From Rhodococcus sp. SMB37 (GTDB lineage Bacteria; Actinomycetota; Actinomycetes; Mycobacteriales; Mycobacteriaceae): a DNA stretch of 46,370 nucleotides. The stretch covers positions 1 through 46,370 of the forward strand of contig NZ_SLVY01000026.1 of assembly GCF_004345605.1 (NCBI RefSeq), in the 5' to 3' direction. Shown here one piece after another: positions 7,485 through 15,330 of this stretch. Made by a program: the position numbers and the translations under genes. How positions within the stretch are numbered: position 1 is the stretch's first letter; every line of letters begins with the position of its first letter. A model generated the notes under the pieces. The model did no database searches. It worked only from the letters and a program-made list of their open reading frames with translations, and was not told where the DNA came from.

Positions 7485-8651
7485 CTACATTCCGCCTCTC
7501 TGAACTAGCTGCGCTGCAATGACGTTCTTCTGGATTTCGTTGGTGCCCTCACCGACGATCATCAGTGGGGCGTCGCGGAAGTACCGCTCGATGTCGTACT
7601 CGGTCGAGTAGCCGTATCCGCCGTGGATGCGCAGCGCGGACAACGCGACCTCCATCGCTGTCTCGGAGGCGAACAACTTCGCCATTCCCGCCTCCATGTC
7701 ACAGCGGAGCCCGGCGTCGAATCGACTGGCCGCGAACAGGGTCAGCTGACGGGCGGCGGTGAGTTTGGTTGCCATGTCGGCGAGTTGGTGACCGATGGCC
7801 TGATGCTTCCAGATCGGCTTACCGAATGACTGTCGATCCTGTGCGTATCGCAGTGCGTCTTCGAGCGCGGCGCGGCCGACACCGAGGGCGCGGGAGGCGA
7901 CCTGGATCCGACCGGTCTCGAGGCCCTTCATCATTTGGGCGAAACCGTGTCCCTCGACGCCGCCGAGTACCGCCGACGAGGGAACTCGGAAGTTGTCGAA
8001 GGAGATCTCGCAGGTCTCCACCCCCTTGTATCCGAGCTTGGGGAGATCCCGCGAGACGGCCAGACCGGGGCCGTGCTCGACGAGCAGGATGGAGATGCCC
8101 TTGTGCTTCGGGGTGGCCTGGGGGTCGGTCTTGCAGAGCAGGGCGATGAGCCCGGACCGGCGTGCATTGCTGATCCAGGTCTTCGAACCGTTGACGAGGT
8201 AGTCGTGCCCGTCGAGGCGTGCATGGGTACGCATCGCCTGGAGGTCGGAGCCGCCGCCGGGCTCGGTCAGGGCCATGGTCGCGCGCAGTTCGCCGGTGGC
8301 CATCCGCGGAAGGTAGGTGGCCTTCTGCTCGGCGGTTCCGAAGGTGGTGAGCAGCTTCGCGACGACGGTATGACCGCCCATCGCGCCGGCCAAGCTCATC
8401 CAGCCGCGCGAGAGTTCCTCGGTGACCCGGACATAGCACGGCATCGAGACCGGGGCGCCCCCGAATTCTTCGGGAACGGCCAGCCCGTAGATGCCGATTT
8501 CCTTCATCTGTTCGATGAATTTCTCGGGGTACTCGTTCTGGTGTTCCATCTCGTTCACGACAGGCTTCACATCGCGGTCGATGAAGTCACGGACAGTCTG
8601 GATGAGGAGTTGTTCTTCCTCGGGGAGGTCGAAATTCACGTGAGAGTCCAT
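7485..8651 (-). CDS. Acyl-CoA dehydrogenase
   Basis: A full-length 388-residue FAD-dependent acyl-CoA dehydrogenase. Signatures are M-A-L-T-E-P-G-G-G-S-D (substrate and FAD region), the Q-x-F-G-K-P-I segment, H-G-G-Y-G-Y-S-T-E-Y-D-I-E-R-Y-F-R-D, and G-E-G-T-N-E-I-Q, whose first Glu matches the catalytic base. It introduces an alpha,beta double bond into an acyl-CoA and passes electrons to ETF. It lies 5 bp after the ligase gene and 3 bp before DUF35 in the operon. It is of the homotetrameric general type, not the two-subunit sterol-specific type. Confidence 0.9.
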   Translation of the reverse strand: MDSHVNFDLPEEEQLLIQTVRDFIDRDVKPVVNEMEHQNEYPEKFIEQMKEIGIYGLAVPEEFGGAPVSMPCYVRVTEELSRGWMSLAGAMGGHTVVAKLLTTFGTAEQKATYLPRMATGELRATMALTEPGGGSDLQAMRTHARLDGHDYLVNGSKTWISNARRSGLIALLCKTDPQATPKHKGISILLVEHGPGLAVSRDLPKLGYKGVETCEISFDNFRVPSSAVLGGVEGHGFAQMMKGLETGRIQVASRALGVGRAALEDALRYAQDRQSFGKPIWKHQAIGHQLADMATKLTAARQLTLFAASRFDAGLRCDMEAGMAKLFASETAMEVALSALRIHGGYGYSTEYDIERYFRDAPLMIVGEGTNEIQKNVIAAQLVQRGGM

Positions 8652-8656
8652 CCGTG

Positions 8657-10339
8657 TCAGTGGTCGGCGAGCGGAGTGGGAACCGACGGGGTGGGCATCC
8701 CGGTGGCGTCGAGCCCGAGTTCGATGAGCGCACGTTCGCGTAGCCGGGCCTTGGGTACCTTGCCGCTGGCGACCCGCGGGAAGCCGGCGCTGGTTCCGTA
8801 GATCACATGGTGCGGGGCTTTGTATTTGGCGGCCTTGCTGCGGACGTGGTCCTGGATCCGGGTGAGGGTGACGTCGTCGCGGTCGGCGTCGACGAAGACG
8901 ACGATCGCCTCACCGCGGACGATGTCGGGGATGCCTACGGCATGCACTTCACGGACGCCGGCGATCTCCCCGACCAGTAGCTCTACTTCGAGGGGGCTGA
9001 CGTTGATGCCGCCGGGTTTCATCATCTCCGAGAGTCGGGAGTGGAAGTGCAGGTACCCGTGCTCGTCCAGGTATCCGAGGTCGCCGGTGCGGAAGAAGCC
9101 GTCGGTTGTCATGACCTCGCGATTGCGGTCGGGATCCTTGTAGTACCCGCGCATGACGTGTCCGCGGATCAGGATCTGTCCGATTTCACCGGCCGGTAGC
9201 GGGTCGTCGGTTTCCGGGTCGGCGATGCGGATGTCCCAGTCGGGGAGGGGGCGGCCGATGGTGCCCTCGGCCCGCTCGACGGGGTCGTGGGCATCGGTCA
9301 GCGCGCACAACCCGTAGGACTCGGTCAATCCGTAGATGCTGGTACCCAGGGTCAGGCCGAGTTCGGCACGGGCGAGTTGGCGGTCGGCTTTGCTCAGGCC
9401 GAGGACACCCTTGCGAAGGCTGAGTTGGCGGCGAGCGCGGTCGGGATGGTCGACGAGGCTTCGGGTCATGTTGCCCAGTCCGTAGTAGGCGGTGCAGCGT
9501 TCACGTTCGAGCAGTTCGAGGGCTCTGCCGGGTTCGTACACCTCCATGAGAACCACGCACGCGCCGTGGGTCCAGGTCGCGCCGAGTGCCTGGACGATGC
9601 CGAGTCCGTAGAACAGCGGCGTCGCGAGAAAGGACCGGTCCTGCTCGTCGAGCGCCTGCCGTTCGCCGATGTTGAAGGTATTAACGATGGCGTGGTGGTG
9701 TTCGAGCGCGACACACTTCGGTCGGGCCGTGCTGCCACTGGTGTAGATGAGGTACACGAGGTCGTCCGGTTCGACAGCGGCTTCGGCTCCGGCCAGTACC
9801 CCATCGCTGATCTGTTCTCCGCGCCCGAGGAACTGGTGTAGCGGTACCGCAGCCGGGAGGCGGTGCTCTCCGAGCTCGACGACCTGGCGCAACGCCGGCA
9901 ATGCTGTGTCGTGGAGTACGCCGTCGGTGCCGGGTTCCTTGGTGGACGCCGCGACGGTGCCCGCGACGATGGGCACATAGTCCGTGCCGCGCAGCCGGTC
10001 GAAGAACAGCAGGGCTTTCACATCGCCGTGGTCGAGCGCGTACGAGAGCTCATCGGTCTTGTACCAGGTGTTGATCGGCACGACGGCGGCGCCTATCCGG
10101 GCCCCGGCCATCGCGGTGTACAGCCATTCGGGTCGGTTACCTGCCAAGATGGCGATCGAGTCACCGCGGCCGATCCCTATGGCTAGCAGTGCCTTCGACC
10201 ATCGGCTGACCTCGTGATCGAGCTCGGCGAAGGTGACATCGGTGCCTTCGAAAGAGATCGCGGCGCGGGTGGGGAAGCGGTCGGCCATTTCGTGCAGCAA
10301 TGCCCCCCAGGTGTGTGCGGTAGGAGCTGATGCGGTCAT
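8657..10339 (-). CDS. Acyl-CoA synthetase (AMP-forming ligase)
   Basis: A 560-residue ANL-superfamily ligase. The P-loop is Y-T-S-G-S-T-A-R-P-K, a slight variant of T-S-G-T-T-G-x-P-K. Further motifs are Y-G-L-T-E-S-Y, F-R-T-G-D-L-G-Y-L-D, the hinge S-R-L-S-E-M-M-K-P-G-G, and the catalytic lysine in R-V-A-S-G-K-V-P-K near the C-terminus. It activates a carboxylic acid to its CoA thioester with ATP. ATG 10339 follows GAGGAA and overlaps the lactonase stop by four bases. Its place after alcohol and aldehyde oxidation genes suggests it activates the acid made by them. Confidence 0.9.
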   Translation of the reverse strand: MTASAPTAHTWGALLHEMADRFPTRAAISFEGTDVTFAELDHEVSRWSKALLAIGIGRGDSIAILAGNRPEWLYTAMAGARIGAAVVPINTWYKTDELSYALDHGDVKALLFFDRLRGTDYVPIVAGTVAASTKEPGTDGVLHDTALPALRQVVELGEHRLPAAVPLHQFLGRGEQISDGVLAGAEAAVEPDDLVYLIYTSGSTARPKCVALEHHHAIVNTFNIGERQALDEQDRSFLATPLFYGLGIVQALGATWTHGACVVLMEVYEPGRALELLERERCTAYYGLGNMTRSLVDHPDRARRQLSLRKGVLGLSKADRQLARAELGLTLGTSIYGLTESYGLCALTDAHDPVERAEGTIGRPLPDWDIRIADPETDDPLPAGEIGQILIRGHVMRGYYKDPDRNREVMTTDGFFRTGDLGYLDEHGYLHFHSRLSEMMKPGGINVSPLEVELLVGEIAGVREVHAVGIPDIVRGEAIVVFVDADRDDVTLTRIQDHVRSKAAKYKAPHHVIYGTSAGFPRVASGKVPKARLRERALIELGLDATGMPTPSVPTPLADH

Positions 10340-11271
10340 TGGGGTTCCTCGGGTTGTGCAGGCGATGAGACGATTGGGTCAGCTGCAGGCGGGGTGGGTA
10401 AGCCGGGGATTTCGACGGGAAAGGCGAGTACGCGCCCGCCCTTGGCGACGGTGACAATGAGACGGTCGAGCGCGTCGCCGGCGAAGCAGACGCTGGTGGG
10501 CATCGTTCCTTCACCGATCGCCAACTGCTCGCGCATCTGCCCGGCCGGGTCGAAGTAGGTGACGGTTCCCGATTTACTGCCCGCCACCCACAGCCCGCCC
10601 TGCGCGTCGATGGTGATGCCGTCGGGGGTTGGGACGGTGATCTCCGGGAAGTCATGATCGACGGTCGCGGTCGATGCTGTGACCAGGTAGCGGCGTACCC
10701 GGTTTCGGGCGGTCTCGGCGACGTACAGGTGTTCCGGGTAGGGCCCGAACGCGATGCCATTGGGGAAGAAGACGTCGTCGAGAACGACCGTTGCGTGATC
10801 GGCCGCGGGATCGTATCTCCAGACGCGACCTGGCAGGGCCGCGTCGCCGAAGCCGTGTCCGTTTGGGTCGGTGAACCAGAGGGCGCCGTCCGGCCCGAAC
10901 GTGCAGTCCGACGGGGCGTCTACTGTTCCGCTGAAGAGGGTGCTCGGCGTGGTGGAAGCACGGTAGTCCCAGACTTGGATGGACGGAGAGACCGGCAGCT
11001 GTGATCGGGTAGGCATCACGTCGCCACCATTCTGGGTGATCCACAGTTGCCCGTCGTAGCCGAGCGTCATGCCGTTCGGTCCGCCACCAGTTTCGGCGGC
11101 CGCCACAGCCGGGCGACCGTCGAGGAAGCCCTCGTACAGCGCGCCGCGGCTGACACTCGTGACGAACAATCGGCCGTCGGTGGTCCACACCGGTCCCTCG
11201 GTAAAGCCGATGTTCTCGGCGAGGGTCAGGCCGTTGTCGACCGTTCTGGTGGTGATCGAGGGTGCCGCCAT
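10336..11271 (-). CDS. SMP-30/gluconolactonase-family hydrolase
   Basis: A 311-residue six-bladed beta-propeller protein. It starts at ATG 11271, which shares one base with the upstream CoA-transferase stop. The family's metal-site segments are visible: G-F-T-E-G-P-V-W near residue 25, D-C-T-F-G-P-D-G-A-L-W-F-T-D-P, F-F-P-N-G-I-A-F-G-P, and P-D-G-I-T-I-D. Members hydrolyse lactones or related esters using Ca2+ or Zn2+. In this operon a lactone intermediate is plausible (for example from a cyclic ketone or a hydroxy acid), but this is inference. The Pro-rich C-terminal tail is probably disordered. Confidence 0.85.
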   Translation of the reverse strand: MAAPSITTRTVDNGLTLAENIGFTEGPVWTTDGRLFVTSVSRGALYEGFLDGRPAVAAAETGGGPNGMTLGYDGQLWITQNGGDVMPTRSQLPVSPSIQVWDYRASTTPSTLFSGTVDAPSDCTFGPDGALWFTDPNGHGFGDAALPGRVWRYDPAADHATVVLDDVFFPNGIAFGPYPEHLYVAETARNRVRRYLVTASTATVDHDFPEITVPTPDGITIDAQGGLWVAGSKSGTVTYFDPAGQMREQLAIGEGTMPTSVCFAGDALDRLIVTVAKGGRVLAFPVEIPGLPTPPAADPIVSSPAQPEEPQ

Positions 11272-12404
11272 CAGTGCTGTCCTGTTCTGGTCGTCGCCGC
11301 CGTCGCGCAGATGGTCGAGGCCCACTGCGTCATCAAGGTCTCTGCGGGCTTGCTCTCGCCGCCGTTGGCGGCGCCCGGTGTTCTGCTGTATCGGGGAGCG
11401 GGCGCCGGTTCGACGCAATCCTCCCGGAGGAGGGTGCCCCGGGACTGCATGTGCGGGTCGGTCACCGCCTCGTCGAGCGTGAGGACGGGGGATACGCACG
11501 CGTCGAGTTCGGTGAAGACCACCGTCCATTCTTCGCGGGTTCTCGTCCGGAAGATACTCGCGAACCGATCCTTCATGGCCGGCCACTGCGCCCGGTCCTG
11601 TTGTGCCGGCAGGTCGGCGTCGGCGAGTCCGAGACCGCGGAGCAGCCGCTGGTAGAACTGCGGCTCGATACTGCCCACGGCCATGAAAGCGTCGTCCGCG
11701 GTTCGGTAGACGTTGTAGAAGTGCGAACCGCTGTCGATGCTATTCGTGCCGGGTTCGCTCGACCAGTTCCCGGTGGACTTCCGATTCCAGATACCGCTCA
11801 TCAGCAAGCTGGTTCCGTCGATCATCGCGGCGTCGACGACCTGACCGACATTGCTCGTCACGCGCTCGTAGAGCGCGGCGAGTATTCCTGTGACCAGGAG
11901 CATTCCGCCGCCGCCGTAATCACCGACGAGGTTGAGCGGCGGAACGGGAACTTCCCCTTGGCGGGTGATGGACCGGAGGGCACCGGTCAGCGCGAGATAG
12001 TTGATATCGTGCCCAGCGGTATTCGCGAGCGGTCCCTCCTGCCCCCAGCCGGTCATTCTGGCGTAGATCAATGCAGGATTTCGTCCTAGACAGATGTCAG
12101 GCCCCAGGCCAAGACGTTCCATCACACCCGGCCGGAATCCTTCGATGAGCACGTCGGCGTGTCCGATGGCATCGAGAGCACGGTCGCGTTCGTGTGGGTC
12201 CTTCAAATCGAGACTCAGTTCGCCGGCCCGGCCTCGACCGAGGATGCCGACGTCGTGTGTGTTCTGGCCGGGCCGGTTGATGCGCAGAACTTCCGCGCCG
12301 GCGTCGGCGAGCATCATCGCGGCGAACGGTGCCGACCCGAGCGCGGCGATCTCGACAACGCGCAGTCCACGGAGCGGGCCGCGAGAGGGGGCTGTGTGGG
12401 TCAT
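11271..12404 (-). CDS. CaiB/BaiF family III protein, alpha-methylacyl-CoA racemase-like
   Basis: A 377-residue family III CoA-transferase fold. It starts at ATG 12404, overlapping the DUF35 stop by ATGA. It has G-H-D-I-N-Y-L-A-L-T-G-A-L and N-L-V-G-D-Y-G-G-G, which match the catalytic His and Asp of alpha-methylacyl-CoA racemases (MCR/AMACR) and not plain CoA transferases. It would therefore epimerise a 2-methyl-branched acyl-CoA so that the dehydrogenase can accept it. That points to an isoprenoid- or sterol-like branched substrate. A true CoA transferase remains possible. Confidence 0.82.
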   Translation of the reverse strand: MTHTAPSRGPLRGLRVVEIAALGSAPFAAMMLADAGAEVLRINRPGQNTHDVGILGRGRAGELSLDLKDPHERDRALDAIGHADVLIEGFRPGVMERLGLGPDICLGRNPALIYARMTGWGQEGPLANTAGHDINYLALTGALRSITRQGEVPVPPLNLVGDYGGGGMLLVTGILAALYERVTSNVGQVVDAAMIDGTSLLMSGIWNRKSTGNWSSEPGTNSIDSGSHFYNVYRTADDAFMAVGSIEPQFYQRLLRGLGLADADLPAQQDRAQWPAMKDRFASIFRTRTREEWTVVFTELDACVSPVLTLDEAVTDPHMQSRGTLLREDCVEPAPAPRYSRTPGAANGGESKPAETLMTQWASTICATAATTRTGQH

Positions 12405-12805
12405 GTGCCTTCCTTGTCGGCTGGGACGAAGATCAGGTGTGACTCTCCGTCGTCGGTGGTGGTGAATTCGGCGCGGACTCGCTGCCCGATCCGGAGCGAG
12501 GTGGACGTTGGCACTCCGGCGAGGTTTCCGTAAATCTTGGCGCCCTCGTCGAGTTCGATGACTGCGACGACGTACGGGCTCGGCAGATGGAAACCGGTCA
12601 GGTAGGTCTTGTGGAAGGTTGCATACGTCCACAACTGTCCCTCGCCGCTCACCCGGTTCCACCAGGGGATCTCCGTGCTTCCGCATCGAGTGCAGACCGC
12701 TTTCGGGGGGAACTGCTGGGTTCCGCAGGCCGCGCATGCGCTGATCAACAGCTCGCGGCGGGCCAGTCCCTCGAGGTGGGCGGTCAACAGATAGCGGGGG
12801 TTCAT
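12401..12805 (-). CDS. DUF35 OB-fold / zinc-ribbon protein, partner of the Cys-less thiolase-like protein
   Basis: A 134-residue protein from ATG 12805, which overlaps the upstream thiolase-like stop by ATGA. The zinc ribbon has C-A-A-C and C-T-R-C; the OB-fold follows with L-W-T-Y-A-T-F-H and Y-V-V-A-V-I-E-L-D-E-G-A-K. The pair resembles the Ltp2 / ChsH2-DUF35 aldolase complex of sterol degradation, in which DUF35 is needed for retro-aldol cleavage. It is the second DUF35 gene of the operon, each next to a different thiolase-fold gene. Confidence 0.85.
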   Translation of the reverse strand: MNPRYLLTAHLEGLARRELLISACAACGTQQFPPKAVCTRCGSTEIPWWNRVSGEGQLWTYATFHKTYLTGFHLPSPYVVAVIELDEGAKIYGNLAGVPTSTSLRIGQRVRAEFTTTDDGESHLIFVPADKEGT

Positions 12806-13980
12806 GCCTGCGCTCCGTACACGACTGAGGTCACTACGGGAGCGGCGCACAGGTATTGGGCGATGGTCGCATCCTGTACCTGGCGGTCTCCGCAGGTTCT
12901 CCTCAGCTGGCGGACGGCCTCGACGTTCAACCCCCACCCTTGCATGTAGCTTTCCGACAGATGACCGCCGGAGGTGTTGATCGGCAGCTCACCGCGCAGC
13001 CCGATTCGGCCGTCCTGGATCCATGCTCCGGACTCGCCGGGTGCACAGAATCCGAGGCCCTCCAGGGTGAAAAGCACATTGGGGCTGAAGTTGTCGTAGG
13101 CCATCAGGACGTCGACGTCGGCCCGGCTGCAATCGGCCATTGTGTACGCCTGCTGCCCTGCGGTGGCGATCGCCTCGCGCCAGAAGTCGTCCGGGGGGAA
13201 ATCGGAGTTGCGTAGCTGCCCTTGTTGTCCGAACCCCAGGACATGCACGGGCGGTTGAGCGCAGTCGCGGGCCCGGTCCGCCGAGGTGAGGATCATGGCC
13301 ACCCCGCCGTCGTTGATCAGGCAGTAGTCGTAGATCTTCAACGGTTCGACGATGAATCGGGACTCGAGGTAGATCTCGCGTGAGATGGGATCTTTGAACA
13401 CGGCGTGGGGATTCAGCGATGCGTGGTCTCGCAGGGTGACCGCGACCTGCGCCAGCTGTTCGGCAGTGGTGCCGTACTGCGCACAGTGCCGCTGGAACAT
13501 CATCGCGTAAAAGGCTCCGGGCGAGGTCATCCCGTACGGCAAGGTCAGCGCCGGATTGGTGCCGTATCCCTCGGCGGCCGCGCTGGCGCTCGCGCCGCCG
13601 CCTCCATAGGTGTGCCCACCCGAGCGCCCATTGTTGCCGTACACCAGCGCGATGGTGGAGGCCATCCCGGTCGTTATGGCCAGTACCGCCATCTGGATGG
13701 CGATGCCGGTCATGCGTCCCTCTGCCGGCAGCTGCGCCGTCCAGCGTGGCTCGATTCCCATCCGCGAGGCCACCGTCTCGTAACTGCTCACCCGGTTCAC
13801 GATCAACCCGTCGAGGTCGCGCGCGGTTAATCCGGCATCGTCGAGTGCGGCCTCGAGGGCGGCCAAGCCCAAATCGTCGGCGGAGGAACCCGTGAGATTG
13901 CCGAATTCGGTCGTGCCGACCCCGACCACCGCGGTGGCCGCGCGAAGTGCGGCGCGATATGGGCGACGGTGTACCTGCAC
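12802..13980 (-). CDS. Thiolase-fold protein lacking the nucleophilic Cys (Ltp2-like aldolase candidate)
   Basis: A 392-residue SCP2-type thiolase fold, first gene of the ten-gene operon, with GTG start 13980 preceded by GGAG. Where active thiolases have C-A-S-G it reads E-G-R-M-T-G (about residues 88-92), so thiolytic cleavage is unlikely. It keeps M-A-Y-D-N-F-S and S-G-G-H-L-S-E-S-Y-M-Q-G-W; aldol lyases of the Ltp2 group keep tyrosines in comparable segments. With the coupled DUF35 gene it is a good candidate for retro-aldol cleavage of a tertiary 3-hydroxyacyl-CoA. Confidence 0.78.
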   Translation of the reverse strand: MQVHRRPYRAALRAATAVVGVGTTEFGNLTGSSADDLGLAALEAALDDAGLTARDLDGLIVNRVSSYETVASRMGIEPRWTAQLPAEGRMTGIAIQMAVLAITTGMASTIALVYGNNGRSGGHTYGGGGASASAAAEGYGTNPALTLPYGMTSPGAFYAMMFQRHCAQYGTTAEQLAQVAVTLRDHASLNPHAVFKDPISREIYLESRFIVEPLKIYDYCLINDGGVAMILTSADRARDCAQPPVHVLGFGQQGQLRNSDFPPDDFWREAIATAGQQAYTMADCSRADVDVLMAYDNFSPNVLFTLEGLGFCAPGESGAWIQDGRIGLRGELPINTSGGHLSESYMQGWGLNVEAVRQLRRTCGDRQVQDATIAQYLCAAPVVTSVVYGAQA

Positions 13981-13993
13981 TGAAACTCCAAAT

Positions 13994-14007
13994 TGGATAA
14001 CTGATAC
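13994..14007 (-). promoter_or_regulatory. Conserved promoter-proximal element upstream of the ten-gene operon
   Basis: Read on the minus strand this is GTATCAGTTATCCA. The same pattern, GTATCA-nn-TATCCA, occurs upstream of the aldehyde dehydrogenase gene at exactly the same distance from the start codon (13 bp). It may be a core promoter or an operator for the FadR-type regulator at 17106. Confidence 0.45.
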
Positions 14008-14142
14008 GTACGGACAACTTTTACTGTGCCATGTTCAGCAGTGCTTTAGCAAGGGAAGGCGGATCCCGTAAATGAGGTCGGGAATCAGTGTGTTGCTGGG
14101 GGATTGGTGTGGCGGGTTTACCGGGTGCGGGCAAGCCAAGGC

Positions 14143-14170
14143 GCCTCCCGGCCTCAGGAGACCGGAAGGC
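14143..14170 (-). terminator. Hairpin downstream of the alcohol dehydrogenase
   Basis: On the minus strand GCCTTCCGG and CCGGGAGGC flank a ten-base loop (nine-pair stem with one G-T pair). It begins 22 bp after the ADH stop, so it probably separates the ALDH-ADH unit from the ten-gene operon. Confidence 0.45.
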
Positions 14171-14191
14171 TGCCGAGTGCGCGGCGAGCGT

Positions 14192-15304
14192 TCAGAGTGA
14201 GAAGTCGATGATTCCGCGGATGTTCTTTCCGTCCCGCAAGTCCTGATAACCCTGGTTGATCTCGTCGAGCGTGTAGCGGGTGGTGATGAGCTCGTCGAGC
14301 TTGAGCTGACCGGCATCATAGAGTCGCAGGAGCCGGACGATGTCGTACTGCGGGTTCGACGAACCGAACAGAGTGCCCTTGATGGTCTTCTCCATGAACA
14401 CCATTTCCTGGCCTGACACGTGGACAGTGAGGTTGGCGGCGTTGGACACGCCCGTGACCACCACTGTCGAGCCCTTTCCGATCACCTTGAAGGCCGCCGT
14501 AATGGTTTCCTCGTCCATGGTGCCGATGAGCACGAGAGCCTGGTCGGCGCCCTGGCCCCAGGTAAGTTCGGTGACCTTTTCGTGTGCTTCCTCGGCGCTG
14601 GAGAAGACATGGGTCGCGCCGAATTTGAGCGCGGTGTCTCGCTTGAATTCGACCGGGTCGACGCACACGACGTACTTCGCTCCGGCATGCACCGCACCCT
14701 GGACCGCGTTGGTGCCCAGTCCGCCGATCCCGTAGATGACGGTGGTGTCTCCGGGGCGAACGTTGCCGGCGTTGACTGCGGTGCCCCATCCGGTCGGGAC
14801 GCCGCACCCGACGAGCACCGCGCTGTCGAGTGGAAGCCAGTCGTCGACCTTGACGACCGAGTACTCGGACACGGTGGCGAATTCGGAGAACGCCCCGAGC
14901 ATGCAGAAGGCGCTGTAGTCGGTGCCGTCCTTGTGCAGCCGGAAAGTGCCGTCCGGCATGCTGCCCTCGAGAATTGTGGATCCGGCATCGCAGAGGTTCT
15001 GGCGCCCGGTCGAGCAGTACCGGCAGATGCCGCAACTCGGTGTGAAGCTGCAGACGACATGGTCACCGACCACGACCTTCTTCACTCCGGGGCCGATCTT
15101 CTCGACGATGCCCGCTGCTTCGTGTCCGCCCACCATCGGATAGCGCACGGCTAGATCGCCGTCCATCATGTGCAGATCCGAATGGCACAGTCCGGCCGCA
15201 GACATCCGCAACATGACCTCCCCGGGGCCGGGATCGTCGATGTCCAGCTCCACGATCTCGAAGGGGGCGTGGGGTGCGGTCAGTACGGCAGCGCGTGTCT
15301 TCAT
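14192..15304 (-). CDS. NDMA-dependent-type zinc alcohol dehydrogenase
   Basis: A 370-residue medium-chain zinc ADH. It has the catalytic-zinc G-L-C-H-S-D and G-G-H-E-A-A-G, a structural-zinc lobe C-G-I-C-R-Y-C with a further Cys at the N-L-C, and the Rossmann Y-G-I-G-G-L-G. N-terminus, length and sequence resemble the actinobacterial NDMA-dependent ADH family (TIGR03989-like). In that family NAD stays tightly bound and electrons are thought to leave through mycofactocin. It would oxidise a primary alcohol to an aldehyde for the ALDH 26 bp upstream in the same transcript. No mycofactocin genes are in the window. Confidence 0.85.
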   Translation of the reverse strand: MKTRAAVLTAPHAPFEIVELDIDDPGPGEVMLRMSAAGLCHSDLHMMDGDLAVRYPMVGGHEAAGIVEKIGPGVKKVVVGDHVVCSFTPSCGICRYCSTGRQNLCDAGSTILEGSMPDGTFRLHKDGTDYSAFCMLGAFSEFATVSEYSVVKVDDWLPLDSAVLVGCGVPTGWGTAVNAGNVRPGDTTVIYGIGGLGTNAVQGAVHAGAKYVVCVDPVEFKRDTALKFGATHVFSSAEEAHEKVTELTWGQGADQALVLIGTMDEETITAAFKVIGKGSTVVVTGVSNAANLTVHVSGQEMVFMEKTIKGTLFGSSNPQYDIVRLLRLYDAGQLKLDELITTRYTLDEINQGYQDLRDGKNIRGIIDFSL

Positions 15305-15330
15305 TGTTCTTCCGATCGTTCGAGGGGGAT

